A DNA stretch of 32,131 nt, from contig JAIEMG010000216.1 of NCBI GenBank assembly GCA_019752375.1, positions 1-32,131 of the forward strand. The letters are read 5' to 3'. The notes beneath the pieces were generated by a model, which had not been told where the DNA came from, did not search any database, and saw only the letters and a program-made list of their open reading frames with translations. Shown in pieces: positions 15,790 through 25,200 of the stretch. Source of the stretch: Gemmataceae bacterium. Lineage in GTDB: Bacteria; Planctomycetota; Planctomycetia; Gemmatales; Gemmataceae. Numbering within the stretch: position 1 is the stretch's first letter; each line of letters opens with the position of its first letter. Both the position numbers and the translations under genes were made by a program.

Positions 15790-18012
15790 ATGACTCAGGC
15801 AATGATCGAGCAGACGCTAAACCCGGACAGGTCGCGCGCGGAGGGCTGGCAGTCGAACCACAACACTCCCGCCGCAGGGCAGCGAATCGTTCGCAACAGC
15901 GCCTTTAACCTGACCGCTCAAGCGCTGTACGCCACGTTTCATCTGGTGGTTGTTTTCGCGCTGGCCCACGCCCTGGAAAAGGATGTTTTCGGCCAGTACT
16001 ACATGTTCTTCGCGCTGATCCTGACCGTGCAGCTCATTTTGGAGGTCGGAGTCAGCACGGTCTTGACCTGTCGCATCGCCCAGGCGCCAGAGCGGTGGCG
16101 TGAAACGGCGGCGGAGGCCGCGGGGATCTTCGGAGTGATCGCCGTTGCCTCCGCGGCCGTCTTTCTCGCCCTGGGCGGCGCCTGGGCGTGGTGGCACGGG
16201 AACGCAGCGTTGCTTCCGTGCTTTGTGGCAGCGGGGGTGGCGTGCGCGGCCATCCAGGTGCAACGGTACTGCACCGGCATCCTGCACGCATTCGAGCTGT
16301 TCGGCCTGGAAAACACCGCCAAGATCCTTCAAGGCATGCTGTACGCATTGCTGGTCATTCTCGCGGTGACCGCAGGTTTGATGGACCTGGCGAGTGTCCT
16401 GGCCATGCTCGCTGCGAGCCAGGTGCTTGCCGCGGTATTCCTGCTTGTCCGCTTGCAACGGAGTTGGGGGTGCCTGACCTGGCGTCTGAGTGTCCACCGC
16501 TTGAAGGACTGGTTGGCCGAAGCGGTGCCGCTTGGAATGGGCGACGTCGTCCGCGGCTTGACCTGGCAAATCGACACGCTTCTGCTGGGGATCCTGCAGC
16601 CGGCCGCGGTGGTGGGAATTTACAGCGTCGCGTACCGACCGCTGGGGCCGCTCAACTGGCTGCCACGCGCCGTGCTGATCGCTGCTTTTCCATCCTTTGC
16701 CCGCATGGCCGAAAGCGATCGTGCGGGACTGGATCGGGCATCCGCGACCAGCCTTCGGCTGCTCTGGATCATCAGCTTGCCCATCGCCGTCTCGATCAAC
16801 GCCTGTGCCGAGCCGATCGTCACTCTGCTGGCCGGGGACCAGTACCTGGAAGCGGTGGCGCCGATGCGGATCCTCATCTGGATCGCGGCTCTGTCGTACG
16901 TCTCGTTTCAGTTTCGCTTTCTGTTCGCCGCCCTGGGCCGCCAGCGAATTTACATCGTGTTGGTCGTTGGTGTCTTGGCCGTGGAGGGAGTGTTGCAATG
17001 GTTCTTGATCCAGCGCTGGAGCTATTTCGGCGCCTGTGCGGGGACCATGATCGGCGAGGTCCTGTTCGTGGTCCTCGGCCTGGCGATCTGTCGTCGCCTG
17101 GGGGTCGGCCGCATTGACGTCAAGGCGATGCTGGGCGCCGCGGTGGCTGCGGTCATCATGGCGGGCCTGCTCTGGCTGGCTCGGGGATTCAGCGACCTGC
17201 TTCTCTTTATCGCCGCCGCCCTTTCTTCGGGAATCTACTTCTTGTTCTGCGTCTGGTTAGGCGCCTTACGCCCGGAAGAGGTCCAGAGCTTCTGGCGAAT
17301 CTTGACCGACTCCTGGCGGCCCGCTTTGGCCGGGCGAATGAGCACGCCCATATCACCGAGGGACATCATGACTGCCACGCACGTCAAACAACGCTATCAG
17401 GATGAAGAAGTCGTCAAGCGTTACGACCTGATCCGGTTCCACGGACCGATCGGCCGCACCATCGACGCCCTGGAAAAGCGCGCGATCCGCAAGGTCCTGC
17501 GCACGGCCCTCGCGGAGCTGCCCGCGCCGGCCGTCCTGGACGTGCCGTGCGGCACCGGCCGAATTACGGAATTGCTGCTCGAGCAAGGTCTCGCAGTCAC
17601 GGGCGGCGACATCTCGCTGGCCATGATTGAGGCAGCCCAGGCCAAGCTGGGCGACCGCGTCCGCTTCAAGCACCTCGACCTCGAACGGCTTGACTTGCCC
17701 GACCAAAGCTTCGACCTGATCACCTGCATTCGCCTGTTCAACCACATCGGCGCTGCAGAGCAGGAACGCATCCTCCAGGAACTGGCACGGGTGAGCCGGC
17801 GCTTCGTCGTGCTGAACCTGTCGTTTTCGTCGTCGCTGTATCGTTACACACCGTACTTGAAATGCGCTCTCGGCATGCCGATGCCGCGGGCGCTGCCGCC
17901 GTGGAGCGAACTGGAACAGCGAATGTCAACGGCGGGGTTCGCCATTGCGAACGTGGCATACGAACTGCGCTACCTCAGCGAAGTGGTCGTGCTCCTGCTG
18001 CGCCGCAAGTAG
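15790..18012 (+). CDS. Polysaccharide flippase fused to a SAM-dependent methyltransferase
   Basis: A single open frame of 740 residues. Residues about 30-510 form a hydrophobic MOP/Wzx-type flippase with some 12-14 membrane segments, opening with 'RIVRNSAFNLTAQALYATF' and containing 'EKDVFGQYYMFFAL', as in oligosaccharide-lipid translocases. From residue 527 the sequence is soluble: 'MTATHVKQRYQDEEVVKRYD', then VLDVPCGTGR (582-591) with the GxG-type SAM loop, 'GGDISLAMIEAA' and 'FDLITCIRLFNHIG'. It therefore carries a class I methyltransferase. An internal ATG at 17368 has GAGGGA four bases before it, so the methyltransferase could also be made alone, or the two may be separate genes joined by loss of a stop codon. 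The likely role is membrane translocation of a glycan-lipid, with methylation of a sugar or the lipid. Confidence 0.85.
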   Translation: MTQAMIEQTLNPDRSRAEGWQSNHNTPAAGQRIVRNSAFNLTAQALYATFHLVVVFALAHALEKDVFGQYYMFFALILTVQLILEVGVSTVLTCRIAQAPERWRETAAEAAGIFGVIAVASAAVFLALGGAWAWWHGNAALLPCFVAAGVACAAIQVQRYCTGILHAFELFGLENTAKILQGMLYALLVILAVTAGLMDLASVLAMLAASQVLAAVFLLVRLQRSWGCLTWRLSVHRLKDWLAEAVPLGMGDVVRGLTWQIDTLLLGILQPAAVVGIYSVAYRPLGPLNWLPRAVLIAAFPSFARMAESDRAGLDRASATSLRLLWIISLPIAVSINACAEPIVTLLAGDQYLEAVAPMRILIWIAALSYVSFQFRFLFAALGRQRIYIVLVVGVLAVEGVLQWFLIQRWSYFGACAGTMIGEVLFVVLGLAICRRLGVGRIDVKAMLGAAVAAVIMAGLLWLARGFSDLLLFIAAALSSGIYFLFCVWLGALRPEEVQSFWRILTDSWRPALAGRMSTPISPRDIMTATHVKQRYQDEEVVKRYDLIRFHGPIGRTIDALEKRAIRKVLRTALAELPAPAVLDVPCGTGRITELLLEQGLAVTGGDISLAMIEAAQAKLGDRVRFKHLDLERLDLPDQSFDLITCIRLFNHIGAAEQERILQELARVSRRFVVLNLSFSSSLYRYTPYLKCALGMPMPRALPPWSELEQRMSTAGFAIANVAYELRYLSEVVVLLLRRK
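17358..17370 (+). promoter_or_regulatory. Internal ribosome binding site and ATG inside the flippase-methyltransferase frame
   Basis: GAGGGA (17358-17363) stands four bases before ATG (17368-17370), in frame and exactly at the flippase/methyltransferase boundary. It is a good candidate for internal initiation of a free methyltransferase of 214 residues. Confidence 0.5.
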
Positions 18013-18049
18013 AAGTGCGCGACGTTCAACAAGTCTTCGGAGGCCTGTC

Positions 18050-19120
18050 ATGCATAGCTATTCGCAGATGATGCAATGCCTGGTGCTGGGGACCGCGGCA
18101 CTCTCCATTGGCAGCGATGGCACCGGCGCGCGCTCAGAGCCACAGCGCGACCGCTACGCCGCGCTGGCCGAACCGGTCGCGCCAAACGTGGTTGTGCCGC
18201 GCGGGATCTTCGTTTGCCGGGGACCGGCGCCGACGCCCGAGCGCGAAGTGAACTTCCCGTTCATCGACGGCTGGCTGGTGCGTCCCGGCTGGGACAGGGT
18301 CGAGCCTGAGGAAGGGAAGTACGAGTGGGCCTACATCGACGCCGAAATCGCCCTGGCCAAGCGATTGCAGAAGAAGATCACGCTCATGGTGCTGGGCGGC
18401 CCCCAAACGCCTCCGTGGGTCTACAAGGCCGGCGCCCGCGATTTCCGTTATACCTGGGGCGGCCGCTTCCGCGAGTCCGAGGAAGCCCGCATCCCGCTGA
18501 TCTGGGACGACGTCTATCTCCGCAAATGGACGGCCCTGGTCAGCGCACTGGGCAAGCGCTACGGAAGCGAAAAGACCATCGTGCTGGTCCACATCAGCGG
18601 CGCTACCGAAAATGGCCTGGAAATGCAGCTCCCCGCGTCGCCGCGCGATCGACCCGAATGGATGAAGGCCGGCTTCACCCCCGACAAGGTCATCGCCGCA
18701 TGGAAGCGCATCATCGATACCTTCGCCCAGGCATTTCCGCAGACGCCGCTCGATATCGACATTCATCCGGTCGTCGGGACCGACAAGGTCGCCGAGGACG
18801 TGGCGGCCTACGGTTACAGTAAGCTCGGCAAGCGGTTTGGTGTCTTCGCCGGCTGGCTCAGCGGCAAGGGCGCGGACAAGGATCGGCACCACGCCGGCAT
18901 GCACGGCCTCGCACAGAAGTACGGAAAGCTCAGTTTTGCCGGTTTCCAGATGATCGGCAACGAGACCAACCAGTCCGAGCGTTTCCAGGGCGGCCTCAAG
19001 GGCGCCGTCGATCAAGGCATGGGCTGGGGCGCACGTTACTTCGAAGTCTGGAAGGCCGATGCAGTGAACGCTCAACTCCATCCCACCCTCAAGGAGCTTG
19101 CGACCAGTGTCAAGAAATAG
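18050..19120 (+). CDS. Exported glycoside-hydrolase-like protein (TIM-barrel type)
   Basis: The frame is open upstream, but ATG 18050 is chosen because GGAGG precedes it and residues 1-27 look like a signal peptide (CLVLGTAALSIGS). The 356-residue product has features of clan A glycosidases: 'GWDRVEPEEGKYEWAYID', the typical strand/helix near the start of GH42/GH5-like barrels, then 'HISGATENG' with E187 as candidate acid/base and 'GARYFEVWKAD' with E332 as candidate nucleophile, about 145 residues apart as expected for strands 4 and 7. The usual Asn-Glu pair is not present in standard order, so activity is uncertain. It probably acts in the periplasm on the glycan made by this operon, as trimming or proofreading hydrolases do in other polysaccharide systems. 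Confidence 0.7.
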   Translation: MHSYSQMMQCLVLGTAALSIGSDGTGARSEPQRDRYAALAEPVAPNVVVPRGIFVCRGPAPTPEREVNFPFIDGWLVRPGWDRVEPEEGKYEWAYIDAEIALAKRLQKKITLMVLGGPQTPPWVYKAGARDFRYTWGGRFRESEEARIPLIWDDVYLRKWTALVSALGKRYGSEKTIVLVHISGATENGLEMQLPASPRDRPEWMKAGFTPDKVIAAWKRIIDTFAQAFPQTPLDIDIHPVVGTDKVAEDVAAYGYSKLGKRFGVFAGWLSGKGADKDRHHAGMHGLAQKYGKLSFAGFQMIGNETNQSERFQGGLKGAVDQGMGWGARYFEVWKADAVNAQLHPTLKELATSVKK

Positions 19121-20642
19121 AAAGCACGCCTCGCCGCCTCCCGTCGGTTCGCCCCCGGTAAGCCCCCCGCCCGTCACCGCGCAGGCTGTCGGCCTGTCGA
19201 CGGTGACCGGTGGCAATTGGCGCCGGCGGGGGCTGGCTTGTCTCGCCCTGCTTCGTGCTTATCCCCGCTGGGTGTGCGGCAGTTTCATCATTGCGGGTGT
19301 GTTCGCGGTGCTCGCGCTTTATTCCAATGCGAACCATGCCAAGGACATGGTTGACCCGATCCGGGCGCGCAAGGCCGGACGGCCAATTCCAGTGCGTACG
19401 GCTTTGGTCGCACAATCCGAGGTAGAGCAAGTGATTGGTGCCACCGGCGTCACGATCGCGTCAAGGACGGCACCGATCCGCATTGGCGCCAGCCGCGGCC
19501 TGAACGTCAGCGCCCCGGAGTCCGACATCGTCATCAAAGCTGTGCGCGCCTATGACGGTGAATGGGTTCGTCGCGGCCAGGTGCTCTTCGAACTGGAGGA
19601 CGACGTTTTCCGGCAGATCATGCTCCAGCGCCAGGCCGCGCTGGCGACGGCCCGCGCCGAACTGGAACGGGTCCGGCAGGCCAACCGCCTCAACGAGCGC
19701 GCCCGCGAGCTGACGCTGACGCAGGCCGAGGCGGGTATCCGTTTCCGTCAAGAGGATTTGAACACTCGTAAATCGGAGCTGGACGTTCTGGAGAAACTCA
19801 ACCGCAACAAGGCCGCCCAGGACTTCGAGTATTTCGAGGCACGGTCCAAGCTCTCCCAGGCGCGGTACGAGTTTAGCACCGCGGAGCTGAACCTCCAGTT
19901 GGCCAAGAATCAGGTTGGGCTCGGCCTGCTCATGGACCATCGCGACCTGGCCAAGGCCACCAATGACTTTGAAGTGGCGCGCATTGACCACGAGGTCGCC
20001 CGGCATGACGTCGATCGTTGCCAGATCAAGAGCCCCATCGACGGCTTCATCACCAAGGTGGACGCGGTGCCCGGAGTCGTCGCATCCGTCAGCAATCCTT
20101 TGACGACCGTGCTCGATTTCGATCCGATCCACGTGCGCATGGATTTCCCTCAGGAGCGCATCGACGAAGTGGCGATCGGTCAGAGAGCCGAAGTGGTGCT
20201 CGACAGCTTCCCCAAGGAAACATTTTCAGGCAAGGTCATTCGTCTGTTGCCGCAAGTGAAGCCGGACGTGCGGGTGATGCCGGTCATCGTCGAGTTGAAA
20301 AATCCCAACTACCGCATCAAACCGGGCATTAGCGGGTTCGTTCGCCTGCGCGTGAACCGCACGGCGCGAACGGTGCCATCGCTTGCGGTCATCGAGCGGG
20401 GCGGCAAGGCCATCGCTTTCAAGATTGAGGACGGCCGGGCGCGCCTTCGCGAGCTGACCACGGGGCCGCTCGTCGAATCCGGCCTTGTCGAAGTGCGTGC
20501 CGGGCTCGATCCGGGGGATGAAGTCGTGGTGTTCCACTCGAACTTCTATCGTCATGGCGGCGCGCTGGTCAGCCAGAACGCGTACCTCCAGGACAATGAC
20601 CCAGTCGACGTGGACTGGAGAAAATGGACGCGCCGTGAATGA
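19107..20642 (+). CDS. HlyD-type membrane fusion / periplasmic adaptor protein
   Basis: GTG at 19107 is preferred: AAGGAG ends 10 bases before it, while the TTG at 19098 is too close. It overlaps the end of the glycosidase-like gene by 14 bp. After a Pro-rich, cytoplasmic N-terminus comes one membrane segment (WVCGSFIIAGVFAVLALY), then a barrel-sandwich half (GEWVRRGQVLFELEDD), a long helical hairpin (about residues 165-290, many Arg/Glu/Leu), the second half ('IKSPIDGFITKVDAVPG') and beta-barrel domains with 'GQRAEVVLDSFP'. This is the layout of adaptors in RND, ABC and type I secretion. No ABC or RND partner is in the window. In this operon it may link an inner-membrane glycan synthase to the outer membrane, comparable in role to Alg44-like proteins; that is inference. 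Confidence 0.85.
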   Translation: MSRNRKHASPPPVGSPPVSPPPVTAQAVGLSTVTGGNWRRRGLACLALLRAYPRWVCGSFIIAGVFAVLALYSNANHAKDMVDPIRARKAGRPIPVRTALVAQSEVEQVIGATGVTIASRTAPIRIGASRGLNVSAPESDIVIKAVRAYDGEWVRRGQVLFELEDDVFRQIMLQRQAALATARAELERVRQANRLNERARELTLTQAEAGIRFRQEDLNTRKSELDVLEKLNRNKAAQDFEYFEARSKLSQARYEFSTAELNLQLAKNQVGLGLLMDHRDLAKATNDFEVARIDHEVARHDVDRCQIKSPIDGFITKVDAVPGVVASVSNPLTTVLDFDPIHVRMDFPQERIDEVAIGQRAEVVLDSFPKETFSGKVIRLLPQVKPDVRVMPVIVELKNPNYRIKPGISGFVRLRVNRTARTVPSLAVIERGGKAIAFKIEDGRARLRELTTGPLVESGLVEVRAGLDPGDEVVVFHSNFYRHGGALVSQNAYLQDNDPVDVDWRKWTRRE

Positions 20643-22281
20643 CACCATGAAATTACGCTTCCTCTTTTCGTTCGTGCGCGGGCTGCGGGCCCGTTGCCTG
20701 GCGCTGATTCCACACCAGGCCATCTCGCAGCGCGCACTGCCCTTGGTGTTCCTTGCAGGGGCGACGTTCCTGGCCACGGCGTGCTGGCTTCGTCCCGCCC
20801 TGAGTCCGGACGTCCGCAGTTACCACATTCCGCTCGCAATCTGGTCCACGACGAGTCCGGAGCCCGAGGAGATCCTCATCGGCCCACGTCGCTTGGTCTT
20901 CGACAGTATCGGCGTGTTGTTGCTGGCATTGGTTGCGGCGGGAGCCGTCGCCATCCTCTGGCGGCCTGTGCACGTGGAGACGGTCGCGGGCGTCCTCCTG
21001 TGCAGTGCCCTGGCGACCAATGCGGCGGCGGCACTCAATCATCCCGCGCTTATCGAGCTGATGGACATCGAGTTCGAACAACGTCGGCAGGTGGCCAGCT
21101 TGATCATCAAGTCGCCGGAAAAGAAGGCGATGGCAAACCCGCACAACGGCCGGATCGGCGGGCACGGTGCATTGACTGAAGACGAGCAGCGTGGCGATGT
21201 GGTGCGCGGCGGCGTTTACCTCCTCTACGGCCAGTGGCTCATCCTTTGGGCGGTGCTGGGCATCGTGTTCGGCGGACGCGGCACTCTGCTGCGGCGCGGC
21301 CGCCAGGTGCTGGCGTGGGGGCTGGTCGGAGCTGCACTCGCCGGCGTCTTTTGCCATCGGCGACTGCACGCGGAGCTGTACTGGGACCAGGCGCTCGATC
21401 TCGAGGGCGAAGGCGACTTCGCGGGAGCGAGCGCGGCACTGGATCATGCCGTGGCACTGTTTCCGGAGCTCGAGCAGCTCGAACGCACCTGGCTGCTTGG
21501 CGGCAAGATCGATTACCAACTTGGCGAGGCCAGCCTGCGCGAACGCTTCTTTCGAGCCTATCAGTATCATCGCGACAAGGGAGTGCCCCGCGCGGTCGCC
21601 TACGCGCAAGACTTACCTTGGACGATCAAGAAAACAGGCGATTATCGCACCGGGCTTACCACCGGTCCCGCGGGATTCTACTTTGCAGAGAAGCCAAACT
21701 CCGCGGAGACTGGGACACCTTACTCGCAGGAACGCCTGGCATCGCTGCGGATGGCGAATATCGCCGACCACCGGCTGGCCCTTAGCCGGGAACACCTGCG
21801 TGCCCTGCGCTTGATGGATGAACTGGCTGCCGAGGTCGGAGACACCCAACCCGCCGTGCGCAACCAGGCGGCCCGTTTTTGGACCGATCGCGGACTGCAG
21901 GTGTACCTGGATCGGCCCGTCCTCACGGATTCCGATTACAACTACTTCACCTACGACCGTCGCCTGACCACCGCCCAGACTGCCTGGCAGCATGCCGTAA
22001 ACATCGTTCCGGGCAAGCGCGACTGCGCATTCTATCTGGGCGTGGCTCAGGCACGCATCAATCGCGACCGTCCGGACCTCGTTGCGGCCACGCTCGAGCC
22101 CATGCTGATCGGCCTGGCCGACCGGCCGCTGCGCGCCGAGATCCTCGACCTGCTGGGGGACGCCTACTGGGAAGCCGGCCGGATGCTGGAGGCGCGGAGT
22201 TACTTCGCCCAGTCGCACGACACCTTCAGCCTGCCCAAGCGTCCCAACATTCGCGCCCAGAAGAAGCTTGGAGGACTGTAA
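20635..22281 (+). CDS. Multi-pass membrane protein with TPR-like C-terminus
   Basis: The frame overlaps the HlyD stop (GTGAATGA). GTG 20635 or ATG 20647 are both possible; GGAGA lies about 12 bases before the GTG. There are about five membrane segments: ALPLVFLAGATFLATACWL, then IGVLLLALVAAGAVAIL, VAGVLLCSALATNAAAAL, QWLILWAVLGIVFGG and VLAWGLVGAALAGVF. The C-terminal half is soluble and helical, with TPR-like repeats ('ALDLEGEGDFAGASAALDHAV' region, and 'DAYWEAGRMLEARSYFAQSH' at the end). I do not recognise a family. TPR proteins such as AlgK or PelB scaffold polysaccharide export complexes, so a similar scaffolding task is plausible given the neighbours on both sides. Confidence 0.75.
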   Translation: MNDTMKLRFLFSFVRGLRARCLALIPHQAISQRALPLVFLAGATFLATACWLRPALSPDVRSYHIPLAIWSTTSPEPEEILIGPRRLVFDSIGVLLLALVAAGAVAILWRPVHVETVAGVLLCSALATNAAAALNHPALIELMDIEFEQRRQVASLIIKSPEKKAMANPHNGRIGGHGALTEDEQRGDVVRGGVYLLYGQWLILWAVLGIVFGGRGTLLRRGRQVLAWGLVGAALAGVFCHRRLHAELYWDQALDLEGEGDFAGASAALDHAVALFPELEQLERTWLLGGKIDYQLGEASLRERFFRAYQYHRDKGVPRAVAYAQDLPWTIKKTGDYRTGLTTGPAGFYFAEKPNSAETGTPYSQERLASLRMANIADHRLALSREHLRALRLMDELAAEVGDTQPAVRNQAARFWTDRGLQVYLDRPVLTDSDYNYFTYDRRLTTAQTAWQHAVNIVPGKRDCAFYLGVAQARINRDRPDLVAATLEPMLIGLADRPLRAEILDLLGDAYWEAGRMLEARSYFAQSHDTFSLPKRPNIRAQKKLGGL

Positions 22282-25200
22282 ATGGCACGCTGGGTCGTCT
22301 CCTGGCTGGTAATCGTCGCCTTTGCCGCCGCGCTGGGGCACCTGATCTGGCACGCGTGGCTTGGGCCGCCTCCAGCCCCGGAACATATGGTTGGCGGAGA
22401 GGTCATCGCACTGGCGGGACCGGATGCGGACGCCAAGCAACTGTACCTCCGTCGCAAGTTCTACCTGACTCAATACCCTCAGCACGCTTGGATTCAGGTC
22501 GTGGGCCGAGATCGGATTCGGCTGTACGTCAACAGCCGCTTCGTGAGCGAGCAGATCCTCGATGGATTCCCGGTGGCCATCGTGGCGGACGTGACTCCCT
22601 TTCTCAAACCTGGCCGGAATGTGATCGGTATCGTGGCGCGACAATCGAGCACCGACTGTCCGCCACTGGTCGCGGTGGAAGGCGGCTACGAGCTCCTGGA
22701 TGGCGAGCACGCGCTGACCGTGGATGTCGGTTGGCGTTGCAATACGTTCTTCGAACGCGGTTCCGACTGGTGGTTCGAGCCGGAATTCGACGACGGACAC
22801 TGGGCGATCCCGCAACAAGTCCGCACGACCATGCGCGGCAAGATCAAGCGCCCGCAGCGCGTGGCCACCGCGCGCTGCGTTGGCGACTGGATCAGTTCTC
22901 CCGACGGCAGCGCGAGCAGCACAAGCTTTCGTCGTACTTTCGACGTGCCTGTGCGGCCCGACCAGGCCTGGCTGCGCGTGACCACGACTTCGGCCTACCG
23001 GCTTGCCATCAATGGCCTGTTGCTCGATGAACAGGAGGAGCAGCTCGGCACCATGCTGCCCACGCCGCCGATCCAGCGAAGCTATGACGTCACGCCCGTG
23101 ATGCGGGCTGGACGCAATACCGTCTGCGTGGCGGTCACGAGTGCCGTCGGACCGCCCCACCTGCTGGCCGACCTGGAGGTCGAGGATAGCGAGGGCCATC
23201 GCGTCACGCTGGGCACCGACGATCGGTGGCTCAGCCGAAACTGCCTCGCCAATGACTGGATGGCGAAGAGGGCGCGGTCGGCTGATTGGGAGCCCTGCCA
23301 GGTGGCATCCGGCGACCTTGGAATCGCACCCTGGATGCCACAGCGGCAGGACGTGCAGCTCGATACGCCCTGGTCGGTATTCCTGACCAATGCCGCCGGC
23401 GAACTGGGCGTGATGGTCATCATTGCCTTCTTCACCTTTCTCGCGTGCCGGTTCTGGACGCACTGCCTGCACGCTCTGCACCGCGATATCGACCCGACCG
23501 CAACGGAAGGTCTCGTCGTGCTCGCTCTCGTCCCGGCCACCATCGGCATTGTCGGCGGCGTGCTGGCCAGCCACGACCCACGCGTCGCCCTTCAAGAAGT
23601 CTACCGCACGCTCTGGGTCTCCATCGCTATTGGCTCGGTCCTTTTGCAGTGGGCCCTGCTTGCGGTGCTGGCTTGCGGCCGCGCAGTAAACCGTCAGTGG
23701 CGGTGCGGAAACTGGCTGCGATCTCCCCTGTCGCCCACCACGCTGCTGGTCCTGCTCCTGATGGCGGTCGGCATGTGGTTGCGCATGCAGGACATTGAAA
23801 GCGTTCGTCAATGGGATGAGGTGGAAAACTACAACGCGACGCGGAACATGCTGGCGACCGGATTTCCATCGCTGCGCGTTCACGACGACTTGCCGCCATT
23901 GCTCATTCACACCAGCGAGGCGCAGTTCCCGCCGATGGCCCTGGCTTCGCTGTTCTTCGAGGACGATCGCTACATCGTCCGCTTTCCGATGGTTTGCTTC
24001 AGCACGCTGGGCATAGGCCTGATTTACCTGGTGGGTCGGCGCATGTTCGATTCCTTGGTCGGAGTGGTCGCCGCGATCCTGTACACCTTTTCGCCCGTTT
24101 GCATCGGCATGGCCAGCTTTGGCCGCTATTTCTCCCAGGTGCAGTTCTTCACGCTGCTCACCTTCTATTTCTTCTGGCTGACGCTGCGCGGCTGCGGCCC
24201 CATCAACTGTCGTGCGCTTTGGCTAACCGCGGTAAGCTTCATCATCACGTTCTTCAGCTGGGAAGGGGCGGCATTCATTGCCCTGGCCATGGTCCCGGCT
24301 GGCCTCTTCCAGCGGCGAGGACGGCTGCACACCATGCTGGTGAATCGTTCTGTCTGGCTCGCGGTCCTTCTGGTCGGTTCGGCCGTGCTGTTACAGTATT
24401 GCCACGCACTGCTGGTCAAGACGCAATTCCTCTGGTACGGCACCAGCCTGAGCGACTTGTCACTCAAGCCCATGTGGCGCTATCCGGGCTTGCAACCCTG
24501 GTATTACGTCCTCGAAGCAAGCTGGACGCAGGATGCGCTGCTGCCGATCGTTGGCCTGTTCGGTGCGATTGCCTTGGCGGTCCGGCATCCCTGGCGGACT
24601 CGGCTTCGGTTTCTGCTGACGATTTATCTCGGCACGTGTCTGTTCATGTCGATGACGTTGCCTGGATTGGCGTGGCGCTACATCCACCACCTGGTGCCGC
24701 TATCAATCTTGCTCGCCTCGGTGACGATCGCCGCCGTCGTGCACCATCTGGCGCGCCTGAGCCGGAACCGCGCGCTACCGCTGGGCTGGGGGCTCTACCC
24801 TCGCGCCGTGGGTGTCGCGGGCGTGATTGCCGTTGTCGCCCTCGCGAGCGGCATGACGATCGAGCTGGCCGAGATTCGCCAGGTACGGGTGGAAGGCTAC
24901 GGCGTGACAGTCTACAAGTTCCCCAATTTCGAAGGCCCGGCGCGCTATGTGAGCGAACACATGGCCGAAGGCGACATCGTTCTGGCGACCGACCCGTTTC
25001 ACATCAACCACCTGGTGCGCTTGACTGGGCGGCCCGAATATCGCACGAACTTCTGGATGTCCACCGCCCTGCGCTTCCCGGCAACGATCGACGATTGCCG
25101 CACTCTTCCGCTCGACCGGCGCGACGGCACGCGCATGGTGGCCAGTCTGGAGAGCCTGCAAGACATCTTCGCGCGGCATCCGCGCGTCTGGGTCCTGGTC

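Noticed and set aside
19098..19106. TTG 19098 as start of the HlyD-type gene
   Set aside because: Only one base separates it from AAGGAG; the in-frame GTG at 19107 has a normal spacing.
21613..23910. 765-residue minus-strand open frame
   Set aside because: Antisense to the TPR membrane protein and GT-C genes, rich in His, Arg and Gln, with no domain features.
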